Assembly: GCA_033816765.1 (NCBI GenBank)
Contig: CM066288.1
Location: forward strand, 4,402,001-4,466,000
Reading direction: 5' to 3'
Length of the DNA: 64,000 bases
DNA from: Nothopassalora personata
Lineage: Eukaryota; Ascomycota; Dothideomycetes; Mycosphaerellales; Mycosphaerellaceae
The notes beneath the pieces are model-generated. The model did no database searches. It saw only the letters and a list, made by a program, of their open reading frames with translations, and was not told where the DNA came from. The position numbers and the translations under genes are program-made. Every line of letters starts with the position of its first letter. The first letter of the stretch is position 1. This document shows, one piece after another, positions 34,199 through 43,709 of the stretch.

Positions 34199-34470
34199 GT
34201 CGGTATTCGTCCTGCCATCAAGGGGATGGCCTCATCGGACTCGATGCCAAGGTATGTCCTGCCATCAAGGCATCAACGGCGCTACTGGACTTGGCGTTGA
34301 GGTATGTCCCACTCTGGAAAGGAGAGCGCCACTGGATTTGGTCCTTAGGTATGTCCTGCCTCGAGAACGGTAGTGGACTCGTTGCCAAGTGATGTCCTGC
34401 TCTAGAGGTGGACTCGGTGCTAAGGTGTGTCCCAGCTTCGATGGCGCTAGTGGACTCGTTGCTATGTTGC
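34199..34470 (+). repeat. Degenerate minisatellite, six copies
   Basis: Units of about 35-53 bp with the consensus parts AAGGTATGTCCTGCC and GTGGACTCGTTGCC, starting near 34199, 34245, 34296, 34348, 34389 and 34424. Four units contain AGGTATGT or AGGTGTGT, the same letters as a 5' splice-site consensus. Confidence 0.7.
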
Positions 34471-34734
34471 TGACGGCGTTAGGGACGGGGTCGTCAGTGA
34501 TGTGTGCTGGACGGTGGGCCGCGATGCGACACGATTTGTGCAGGGAGCAAAAGATGCTGATTATTCATAGGAAGAAGCGTGAGCGGGAAGAGCAGGGTGC
34601 CGTCGATTTGCCGCAAGCACGAGACGAATCGTTCTAGGCAGTGAATGCGAGCCTGGACTAAGCAGGCAAAGATTGCATCATAGCAGTCTCAGGTGACCGA
34701 CAAGAGTTCATGTGAAATTACTGGGTCTAGAATG

Positions 34735-36237
34735 TCACGATCCAGGTGCAATCAGACTCCAGTCTATTAGACCTTAGGCATCTACTGCTAGATGACAGGT
34801 GGCTTTTGATTAGTCATCTACAGCCTTTTCTTATGTAGCAATCTATTACTCTTAAATAGACATATGTAAGAATACATGCAATATATAGTCTACTTTAAGC
34901 TAGTCCTATAACTAAATAATATATAAGCCTAAGTAAGTAAATAATTCAACTAGCTAATTAGCTTACTAATTAATTCCTATAATATAATAGTTATAAGCCT
35001 AGTAAGCGCTTACTAATTTACTACGTATATTCGATTAGACTCTTTAGAGTAGACCTTATATTATTACTATATAGATAAATACCTATTCCTACCTATAAGG
35101 ACTATAAGGCTATAAGGGGATATCGTAATATATAGTACGCCTACGATCTTCTAATTGTAGATAAACTAAAGCTTACTTTCTTCTATAGACGCTATACGCG
35201 TTACTTAGTATACGTATATATATTACGTACGACTTACTAAGCTAGGTATAGCCGTATTATATATAAGGGTTAGCTATAGGCTACCCTTATAACTATCTCC
35301 TCTTCTAGGACGAGCTACCCTTAGCTTACGGCTTTAGGAGGTTTCTATATAAGTAATCTATCTACTTCTCGTAGATTCTATTACTATATAACCCGCCTAC
35401 GGGTCTCGTATATATCGTTATTAGGGTATAGGTAGTTAAAGTTATAGTTACCTAGTTAACTAACTCGAGGGTTTAAGAAGCGTACCCTCTTCCTCCTTTT
35501 CCTTCTTTTTTCTTATACTACGTTCTTATAGTATACTATACCTATACTACTAGCGATTTACTAGCTCCTTACTAGCGACTATCTAGCGACCTACTAGTAC
35601 TACTATAGCTTTAGAAGAAGCTATTTAAGATTAACTACGCTAGAAGGCCCTTATAGGCGGTATCTTAGTACTACTAATACTATTACTAGTACTACTATAG
35701 ATATCTAGTACGCTTAGCGTACTAGCGCTATAGACCCCTAAGGTATTACTAGCTAAGTATCTAGATATAGATATTAAGATATACTTACGCTACCTCCTAT
35801 ACTTTATAACTAGTAAGTATTCGCTATACTTATCGCTTACGATACGCTTACTAACCGTATAGTAGACGAGCTAGATATATATAATAGTATTACTACTAGT
35901 AAGCTACTTAAGAAGTATAGATAATATAAGATAAGTAGGTACCCGTATATTAGTAATACTAGTATCGCTATCGTATAGCTAGTAGCTCGCCTACGCGCCG
36001 CTCGTACCTAGCGTAATAAGCTTATCTACGAGCTTAGTAATCCTCCTACTTAGGAGGAATAGGACGCCCTAGATAAGTAGTACCGCCTATATACCTAGCT
36101 AGGTAAGTAGATCTTAGGTATAAGTACTACGCCTTATAAGCGCTCCGTACGCTTACTACGTACGGTATACTATCGCTCCTTATATAAATTAGCTAACCTC
36201 CTCCTAGGGTAAGAGGTAGTATAATACTATAAGGGTA
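34735..36237. mobile_element. RIP-mutated relic of a chromovirus (minus-oriented 3' part)
   Basis: Base composition changes abruptly near 34,735 to TA-rich sequence full of CTA/TAG. Bases 35094-35291 form an LTR of the P/M-related family in minus orientation. The 0.9 kb to its right resembles the post-pol region of elements P and M (compare 47,073-48,370). The gag-pol part is absent, so the copy is truncated where the plus-oriented LTR at 36,238 begins. All frames are riddled with stops. Confidence 0.7.
35094..35291 (-). repeat. Relic chromovirus LTR, minus orientation
   Basis: TATAAGG...CCTTATA termini (originally TG...CA with CA mutated to TA). It is the inverted partner of 36238-36425. 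Confidence 0.7.
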
Positions 36238-36425
36238 GCCTATAGCTAACCCTTATATATAATGCGGCTATGCCCGGCTTAGTATGCCGTACGTAACGCG
36301 TATACGTACACTAGGAGACGCGTATAGCGTTAATAGAAGAAAGTAAGCTTTAGTTTATCTACGATTAGAAGATCGTAGGCGTACTATATATTACGACATC
36401 CCCTTATAGCCTTACGGCCCTTATA
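36238..36425 (+). repeat. Relic chromovirus 5' LTR, plus orientation
   Basis: Ends at CCCTTATA, then GTT and CTAAAGCTT (36429-36437), which is the exact complement of AAGCTTTAG at 36345-36353 inside the LTR: a self-primer binding site. Confidence 0.75.
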
Positions 36426-36884
36426 GTTCTAAAGCTTCCCTTCGTTATAATCTATATACGCTATAGAGCCCGATCGCGACGTATACGACGGAGAGTCGCC
36501 TACGCCGCCCCTAAGCCCTAGAGTATAGTAGTAGGCGCGTCGTGTAGCCTTAGTTACGAGAAGAGAGGCCTTACGGGCTAAGATTAAAGAGTAAGAGATA
36601 TAGCGGGAGATTAAGCGGCTAGAGATCTTACGCGCTATAAGCGTACCGCCTCTAGAGCGTATAGGAGGGAGGAGAGAAGATTACCTCCCTACTACAACCC
36701 CTACCTCTATCTCTATAACTACTAACGATAATCTTATAGTACGAGGCGCGGCCGTAGCGTATACGACGCGACCGCGTCTAAAAGAGCCGACGCCTTTTAG
36801 AGGGGATTCGATAAGGAAGGTAAGGGTATTCCTTCGGAAGCTCTTACTTATCTTCGACCTCTTAGGCACTATATATACGATAGA
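36426..36884 (+). pseudogene. RIP-mutated gag 5' part of relic chromovirus
   Basis: The plus strand near 36,770 reads as LKEPTPFRGDSIRKVRVFLR, the same capsid motif as in P and M. The minus-strand ORF at 36681-36869 is its shadow. The frame is cut at 36,884 by the Copia LTR. Confidence 0.7.
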
Positions 36885-37131
36885 TGTTAAGATGTGGCAT
36901 CTTAAGGGGAGCTAACAGTTAGGTTATAATCTAATAGCCTAAGGCATCTACGATAACTTAGCTTATCGGAAGACACCTTCTCTCCCCTTTAGCTTAGATA
37001 GACATCTAACACAATTAACACATTGGTTCCTAATATATTGCTGCATGCCCTGTAGCTGTTAGCTAGTTGAAGATTGATCTCTTACTCCACTCCGCTACTA
37101 ACTACGTATCCTGTTAGGTCTTAACTTAACA
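36885..37131 (+). repeat. Copia 5' LTR
   Basis: Perfect inverted ends TGTTAAG/CTTAACA. The 3' LTR lies beyond the window. Confidence 0.65.
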
Positions 37132-38771
37132 GGTTATAAGCCCGGGTTTGTGCAGGAGTAAGAGCAACCTATATTAGTACAGGTTACTTGTATCCCTTGC
37201 TATTATAGCAGAAAACATCTAGGAAGCAGAAGTCTACCCTATCTATCCTATTAGGGAGCTTGGTTTAATACTAAGTAATAGGTAATCTAGAAAAGGACTC
37301 TATGCGGCTTACTATAAGCTAATACCTTAAAGACACTCTATAGGTAGAACTGCATCGAGATACTATTAAGAAGGACTTCAAGTAAGTCATTTAGAACTCT
37401 ACTAGGAGAGATAGACCTATGTCCTAGCTCCGAGACTACACCGCTCTTTCTTCACCCTACTAAGCAGGCCTTAGTATCTACACCTACTATTCTACACTAA
37501 AAGCCTTAGTAGGACCTAAGCTACTTTAAAGCATATACACCTTGTTTCATTACATTTAATTCATTATAGATTTACACTAAGAGAAAGGAGAAGAGAAGGG
37601 GAACAAAATCCCAATTCTTAGGAGAGACAACTAGAAGAGATGGTTTAACCTTTAAAGATACAAGATAGAGAGCCAGTCAGCATTCTTTATAATTAATGAC
37701 CTATTAGAAGTATTATTTAACAACATTAAGGGCAAGAACCTAAGACTCTAGGAAGAGACTAAGATTAAAGAGATCCTTAATACACTAACATAGACAAAAC
37801 AAAATGTAGCTTGCAACTTTAGTATCCTAAGTAGGATTATAGAAGAAGATGAATTTAAGCTTAAGGGCTCTTACGAATCTAGAAAAGCTACTAAGATATA
37901 GGTGCATCTCTAGAATAAGTATAGCTAGGTGTTACTAACCTATGCACATAAGCTCATAAAACAGTTTGTGAACTTTGAGATAAGTGAAGAGTTCACTATT
38001 AGATCTACATAGGTACACCTAGTGTCTCTTAGAAGGAGGATTACTAATGTTAACCTAGAGGGCTAGTACTATAGGAAAGCTAATGTAAGAATAACCTAGC
38101 TTTTAAGCTCACTGCTACCTAACTACTATATAGCTAGGGATACTATTATAGCTTAGCTAAAGATAGATTATAAAAGGACCTTAAAGATCCTTAAGGCTTA
38201 AGAGGCTAGATTAAATCCCTCTAAGGCTAAGTATAGTATAGTAGCCACCTAGGTTAGGCCCTTAGGTTAGGTAAGATCACTTTCCTACCTTCTCTATAAG
38301 AAGGACTATCTTATTAAGGACTGCCCTAGTCTCTCTAAGGTAAAGAAGGTCCTTAGATTACTATCCTCCTAGAATGTAACATATATTAAGAAGAGAAGAT
38401 CTCTACTACTATCTTTAAGAAGAACACTAAGAGAGAAGTCCTCTATAGAGGAACTTAAGAGAATAGTGAAGAAACTTAGCTCTAACATGCTGTTACTCTA
38501 GAAAAACTAGGCCTAGTCTCCTTCCTCTAAAACAAGGAAGACTAGGAAAGGTTTCTCTACCTAAGAGCTACCTAACTTATGCAACTTATCCTAGAAGACA
38601 ATGTCTAATAATAATAAGTATAATGAAGTAGCTTACTTAACTGTAGAAGTCTAAGGCAAGTTCCCCTTATTAGAGTAGTTACTTAATTCTTATGCTTTAT
38701 CCTATATAACTAACTAGAGCTGCCTCTTTAGATCTATAACTTCCTTAATAAAGAAGAAATGGATTAAAGTA
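36885..38771 (+). mobile_element. RIP-mutated Copia element, 5' half
   Basis: The LTR TGTTAAG...CTTAACA occupies 36885-37131 (247 bp). A degraded gag follows, with the remnant of a CCHC knuckle near 38,290-38,340 (KKDYLIKDCPS), then the start of the protease region up to 38,771, where the intact chromovirus interrupts it (TSD AAGTA). The element resumes at 46,077-46,089 and 62,454-64,000. Stops are mostly TAG at former CAG or TGG codons. Confidence 0.75.
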
Positions 38772-38955
38772 TGTAAGGGCGCGCGTACCATAGGGTCCGA
38801 ATGAGATAGTTGTTGTTCTACGAAGCTACGAAAGAGGAGCGCGAGGCGCGGCGGATAGATAAAGCAACGCCAAGCCGCGCTAACCCGATGCGGAAGGTCC
38901 GAGGTTCCGCCGGGACGACGCATCGTCAGTGAAGGGTCGCGGGCTGCCCGTGACA
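38772..38955 (-). repeat. Chromovirus 3' LTR
   Basis: 184 bp, TGTAAGGGCG...CCGTGACA on the plus strand. The last 75 nt of the pol frame, including its stop (38880-38882), lie inside it. Confidence 0.95.
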
Positions 38956-41900
38956 GTACCCCCCCTCTCAAAACTCGTCTCAGTCCTCTGAGCGTTCAGT
39001 CCATTAACTCGCCTATCCATCGTCTTGTGCGGCCACTTATCACCCTTGCCTGTCGAACTCCATAATCGTGCAAACGTCCAATCGTCTTCAAGGTCGTCCT
39101 CCATCTCTGTCACTACTGCTGCGGCTTGCGCATCAGACTCTGTTTGCTCATACTGCTGGCACGCCCAGGGCCTAAGCCCCTCTTCGGCGAACGCTCGCGT
39201 CTGATCCTTTTGACCAAGGTTGGGTATCAATGCAGGCTCTGCAGGGTTCGCTAGAACATCGGTACAACTGTCTGTTCTGTCGTAGAGCTGAGGGCGGCGG
39301 CTTGCACCGTGATCCTCAGTTGGGACGACGGACTTTCCTGTAACCTGATCATCGTAGCGGTGCGTAGTGAACATGCGCTGACCAGATTCTATCAGAGGCA
39401 AGGCTCGGCTAGGCTTATTTGTGGCGGTGTCTCTGTCGACCCTGATCGTGTTAAGTCCGAGCACCTCATTGACTGGAGACCAGTCAGATGGCGTTGCGAA
39501 GCCCTGAGGCGTGGGCAAATCCGGCCGGCTGTGGTGAAAGTCCGCAAGAGCGGCGGCTGCCCTCACAAACAGGTCCTCTGCAGGTTGCCAAGTCTCTCCG
39601 GCCTCCATATCCTGATAGCCAGTCCATCGCACCTTGTACCAAGTGTCCACCTTGCGCTTCTTTCCCTTCTTCACTTTGCCTGCGCGCTTCCGCGTGTACA
39701 TGTCCAAGATCTTGTCCACCTCATATTCTGGTGCCGGGGCTGTGACTGTGACATCGGCGACTGCGTCAGCTGCAGTTGTGTCGGGTTCGATGGCCACTGG
39801 CGGCGGCGGTGCCAGGTGCTGTCCCTCGAGTGGTGGGAGATCGGGGTTGTCGGCTCGCTGTAACAGGGAGGTGTGGAAGCAATTATCGAGTCCGCTCAAT
39901 GCATCCGACAGGTTCAGCTTGTATGACAGCCTAGCGGGCATCACCTCCGTGATCTGGTACGGTCCTGCATATCTGCGGTCCAGCTTCTTGGATGGTCGAG
40001 TGGTGCGAATGTTCTTCGTGCTTAGATACACCCAGTCGCCAACCTTGTAGTCTGGTGGGATGCTTCGGTGCCTGTTTGCTGCTTCGGCTTGCAGCGCCTG
40101 TGACATCCTCATGTTCTCTTGAAGATTGCGATGTAGCTCACAGATGCGTTTGGCGAAGGCTTCGGCTGACTTGCTGTCGAGTCGCTGAAGGGTTGTCATG
40201 TGTCGGTCCTTGCCTGCTTGCAAATCGATACGCTCGGTGAACTCTGGGTTATATCCAACATTGGCGTAGAACGGTGACACTCCAGTGGTCTCCGACACTC
40301 GGTTGTTAATAGCGAACTGCGCTAAGCACAGCCAGTCGGCCCAGTCGCTCTGTGCCTCATTCGTGAAGGTGCGTAAGTACTGTTCCATCTCTTGGTTAGT
40401 GCGTTCTGATTGCCCATCCGTTTCAGGGTGGTAGGAGGAACTCAGCTTCCTGCTGATGCGCAGCATCTTGCATAGGCGCTTCCAGAAAGTGGCGATGAAC
40501 TGCTTTCCGCGATCAGACGTGATGGTTTCTGGGAGGCCATGCCGGGTGAACACGTGCTTTAAGAAAAGTCGCGCCGCGTTCTGCGCTGTCATCGCGCCGA
40601 TGGGTATCAGTTCCACTTCCTTAGTGAGTCTGTCGGTGACTGTCATAACATTGGTGTAAGTCATGCCGTCGAGTTCGCTTGGTGGCAGGTCAACCACAAA
40701 GTCAACTGCGATGTGTTGCCAAGGTCGTTCTGGCACCGAAAGTGGGTGCAGTAATCCAGGTGGCTGGGTATGCACAGATTTCGTCGTGCGGCACCTGCGG
40801 CAATTCGCGTTGTATCTGCGCACAGATCTAGCCAAACCAGGCCAGTAGAATTCACGTGCAACGAGCTCGTAGGTGCGGGCTCTGCCTGGGTGACCGGCCG
40901 CTGGGGTGTCATGGTTCATCTTGACTATCCGAGTGCGGAGCTTCTGGTCCTCTGGCACCCATAGACTCCAGTCATTATACTGGTTACGGACGTACAGCAG
41001 GTCCCCTTCGACCTTGCAGTGTACTGGATGCACCTTCGCTTTCTGAAGGAGTGCTGGGGTCTCGCCCTTCTGCAGGGCTCTAATAGCTGACTTCAGGTCT
41101 GCATCCGCGGCATAAGCCATTGTCATTCTGTACTCGAGTTCGGCTTCCTGTTCCGTCTCGGATGCTGTCTGCGTCTGCGTGGACGGTATGAATTCGGTGG
41201 CCTCCGGGTTCAGGGCTTCCTCAATTGGTGCGGTAGGTGTGTTCTCAACAGGTGCAACATCCTCAGCCGCATCTTCGACAGTTGCGCGCATCGAGTCGAT
41301 CTTAAGAAATCGCTCAGGCGGCAGCAACGTCTGATGCTGATGCTGATTTCGCGGATCGTCCACCCCCTGCGGAAGGTCCTGGCTGCGTCTCGTGAGGCTG
41401 TCAGGCTTTGTGCCTTGGACACCTGGTCGATAGACAATACGGAAGTTGAACTGGGACAGGAATTCGGCCCAACGTGCCTGGCGCCGATTCAGCTGCTTAG
41501 TGGTCATAAAGTACTCCAAGTTCTTGTGATCCGTGAACACCTTCACGGGTTCGATGGTGTCATCATCCGCCTCGCAGGCCAACTCCGGGCGCCATTCCTC
41601 GAAGGCCTTAATAATCGCTAGAAGCTCCTTGTCATAAATCTCATAGTTGCATTCCTGCGGGCTCAGCTTCTTTGAATAGAATGCTACAGGGTGAAGCACG
41701 CCTTCCTCGTCGTACTGAGAAAGCACTCCGGCGTTCACGAAATCTGATGAGTCCGTTTCGACTACTGTTTGCCTACCGGGCACATAGTGTGCGAGCATAC
41801 CGGCTTTGCTGAATGCTGCCTTCAGAGCGTCAAATGCTGCTTGGCATGCTGGTGTCCAGTCAACCCTGCGATTCTTGTGATTACTAGGTCCATTTGACTT

Positions 41901-43682
41901 GGTCAATTCGGTCAGCGGCGCTGCGAGGCGTGAGAAGGCCTCGATGAACCGTCTGTAAAAGTTGGCGAATCCGAGGAACGCCTGCACATCCTTGAGGTTG
42001 GAAGGTGCTTCCCATGACTGGATACATTCAAGCTTCTCTGGGTCCATTTCGATGCCATCTGGGGTGATAATAAGTCCCAGGTACTTAACTCGCTGCTGGT
42101 GGAACTCGCACTTGTCGATGTCGACCGTCAGTCCGGCATCCCTCAATTTTGCTAGTACCTTGCGCACATGTTCGATGTGCTCCTCCAGTGTGTCGCTAAA
42201 AATTAAAACGTCGTCCAGGTACGCGGAGACGAAGTCATCCAGGTGTTCTTGTAACACGCTGTTAATGTATGACTGAAACGACGCAGGGCCATTGCATAGG
42301 CCGAATGGTAACACAAGACATTCGTACACCCCATATCGTGTAGCGAATGCTGTAAGCCATTCGTGCCCTTCTGCAATGCGAAGCTTGTTGAAGGCTGCGA
42401 CGATGTCCAGCTTCGTGAAGTACCTCTTGCCGTGCATGCGGTTCAGTGTCTCTTGGATTAGCGGTATAGGGTACCTGTTCTTGATAGTGATCGCATTGAG
42501 TCCTCGGTAGTCGATGCACACGCGCAGTCCACCGCCTGGCTTTCTGACTACCAGTACTGGTGCCGGCGATTGGCTCGTCTTCTGTCCTGCTGGCCGGACT
42601 TTGCCTTGTTGCTCCTGTTCGGTGACCCACTTCTTGACTGCTTCATTCTCCTGAGGCGCCAGTCCGTAGGGCTTACGGTATGGCGGTTCTTGGGGCCCAT
42701 CAGGCTTGATGTGAATTTCGTGGTCGATTCCAGGTCTGTGAGGAGGAAGTCCTTCATGGTCTTTCGCTGAGAATGCATCTACGAGATCATGGTATTCTGG
42801 TGGGAGCTTCTCCTTCGGGTTATGGTTGAACTCCTTGTTCAGGAACTGATCCAAGTCATCAGCTGCCATTGCGCTCAGCTTGATCTCACCATCGCCTTCT
42901 TCGTCCTCTTTGCCGGTAGATAGTATGTAGAAACATTCAGCGCCAGGTCGGTGCGCGTACATCTCGAAGGCGCGCTGCGTGACGCCTATACACTCGACTT
43001 CCTCATCATCGTCGTACAGGCCCATCGAGGATAGGTTCAGTTCTGCTTCTGCCCCTCCTGCCGTGAAGCTGCGATCATCGGTGAAGGGCTCTGGTCCATA
43101 TTTCATTGCTTCCTTACGTTGTCGGTGTCGATGGTTCAGGGACTGGACTGTTGTCGATGTCTTGTTCTTAAGACAGTGACCAAAGCAGTAGTCTGATCTG
43201 AGTGCCACTTCACCGGTCTCCCAGAAAATGTTTGGGTTGTGCGTGCTCAGCCACGGCAGGCCCAGGACGATGTCGTATTCGAGGTCGGTTATGTAGCATA
43301 GCATTTGCTCGTGATGACCGTCGATATCAACATCGACGAGGGCTACGTGCGTGATGCGACGTGCAGCAGCCTTACCATCCCCAAGGGTCAGGTTCTTGTT
43401 GCGCACAAGGGGTATCAAGGGTATTCTGTGTTTGCGTGTGAACTTCCAGTCGAGAAAGAGAGAGGTGGAAGCAGAGTCTACAAGGCCTCGTGCCTTCCCA
43501 TGCTGTATCATTACTGGGAGTACTATGTGAGGGTGTACATCTGGTTGCTGCGGCTCCAATGCGCAGGCCGATATCTTCAGCTCCTCACCATAGTCTGTAT
43601 CCGTGTCTTGCTCTTGCACTCTGTGTCTCTCAATCTCATGCTCTTTCTGTCCTTGGTTGTTCGGTTGACCACTGTCTGCCAC
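38880..43682 (-). CDS. pol: Pol polyprotein: protease, RT, RNase H, integrase, chromodomain
   Basis: About 1,600 codons. Order: aspartic protease at about residues 55-150 (active site DSAST instead of the usual DTGA/DSGA), reverse transcriptase about 330-510 with AYLDDVLIFS, RNase H about 600-760 (VVETDSSDFVNAGVLSQYD), and integrase zinc finger about 930-975 (MNHDTPAAGHPGRARTYELV ... NCRRCRTTK). The DDE core is about 1000-1160 (AVDFVVDLPPSELDG, TSDRGKQFIATFWKRL, SSYHPETDGQSERTNQEMEQ). A C-terminal chromodomain sits at about 1330-1400 (YEVDKILDMY, WYKVRWTGYQDMEAGETWQP), split by a Lys/Arg-rich insert. The frame opens upstream of 43682 and is reached from gag by a -1 shift. The extreme C-terminus is encoded by the polypurine tract and 3' LTR. 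Whether DSAST is active is uncertain. Confidence 0.93.
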   Translation of the reverse strand: MADSGQPNNQGQKEHEIERHRVQEQDTDTDYGEELKISACALEPQQPDVHPHIVLPVMIQHGKARGLVDSASTSLFLDWKFTRKHRIPLIPLVRNKNLTLGDGKAAARRITHVALVDVDIDGHHEQMLCYITDLEYDIVLGLPWLSTHNPNIFWETGEVALRSDYCFGHCLKNKTSTTVQSLNHRHRQRKEAMKYGPEPFTDDRSFTAGGAEAELNLSSMGLYDDDEEVECIGVTQRAFEMYAHRPGAECFYILSTGKEDEEGDGEIKLSAMAADDLDQFLNKEFNHNPKEKLPPEYHDLVDAFSAKDHEGLPPHRPGIDHEIHIKPDGPQEPPYRKPYGLAPQENEAVKKWVTEQEQQGKVRPAGQKTSQSPAPVLVVRKPGGGLRVCIDYRGLNAITIKNRYPIPLIQETLNRMHGKRYFTKLDIVAAFNKLRIAEGHEWLTAFATRYGVYECLVLPFGLCNGPASFQSYINSVLQEHLDDFVSAYLDDVLIFSDTLEEHIEHVRKVLAKLRDAGLTVDIDKCEFHQQRVKYLGLIITPDGIEMDPEKLECIQSWEAPSNLKDVQAFLGFANFYRRFIEAFSRLAAPLTELTKSNGPSNHKNRRVDWTPACQAAFDALKAAFSKAGMLAHYVPGRQTVVETDSSDFVNAGVLSQYDEEGVLHPVAFYSKKLSPQECNYEIYDKELLAIIKAFEEWRPELACEADDDTIEPVKVFTDHKNLEYFMTTKQLNRRQARWAEFLSQFNFRIVYRPGVQGTKPDSLTRRSQDLPQGVDDPRNQHQHQTLLPPERFLKIDSMRATVEDAAEDVAPVENTPTAPIEEALNPEATEFIPSTQTQTASETEQEAELEYRMTMAYAADADLKSAIRALQKGETPALLQKAKVHPVHCKVEGDLLYVRNQYNDWSLWVPEDQKLRTRIVKMNHDTPAAGHPGRARTYELVAREFYWPGLARSVRRYNANCRRCRTTKSVHTQPPGLLHPLSVPERPWQHIAVDFVVDLPPSELDGMTYTNVMTVTDRLTKEVELIPIGAMTAQNAARLFLKHVFTRHGLPETITSDRGKQFIATFWKRLCKMLRISRKLSSSYHPETDGQSERTNQEMEQYLRTFTNEAQSDWADWLCLAQFAINNRVSETTGVSPFYANVGYNPEFTERIDLQAGKDRHMTTLQRLDSKSAEAFAKRICELHRNLQENMRMSQALQAEAANRHRSIPPDYKVGDWVYLSTKNIRTTRPSKKLDRRYAGPYQITEVMPARLSYKLNLSDALSGLDNCFHTSLLQRADNPDLPPLEGQHLAPPPPVAIEPDTTAADAVADVTVTAPAPEYEVDKILDMYTRKRAGKVKKGKKRKVDTWYKVRWTGYQDMEAGETWQPAEDLFVRAAAALADFHHSRPDLPTPQGFATPSDWSPVNEVLGLNTIRVDRDTATNKPSRALPLIESGQRMFTTHRYDDQVTGKSVVPTEDHGASRRPQLYDRTDSCTDVLANPAEPALIPNLGQKDQTRAFAEEGLRPWACQQYEQTESDAQAAAVVTEMEDDLEDDWTFARLWSSTGKGDKWPHKTMDRRVNGLNAQRTETSFERGGTVTGSPRPFTDDASSRRNLGPSASG

Positions 43683-43709
43683 GCTTAGGCAGTGGCCTCG
43701 CCATTTCCC
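43669..43709 (-). promoter_or_regulatory. Programmed -1 ribosomal frameshift signal between gag and pol
   Basis: Minus strand: heptamer G GGA AAT (43703-43709) in the gag frame, a 7-nt spacer (43696-43702), then a hairpin with arms CCACTG (43690-43695) and CAGTGG (43669-43674), extendable by two C-G pairs around the loop. Gag's stop (43685-43687) is in the loop. The -1 frame is open from the heptamer into pol. Confidence 0.8.

Noticed and set aside
36681..36869. Minus-strand ORF encoding PKRSKISKSFRRNTL
   Set aside because: It is the antisense shadow of the gag capsid motif in a RIP-mutated chromovirus; the same shadow recurs at 46518-46730 and 55996-56208.
37132..37160. GGTTATAAGCCCGGG after the Copia LTR as a tRNA primer site
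   Set aside because: Plausible in position, but I could not match it to a specific tRNA and RIP may have altered it.
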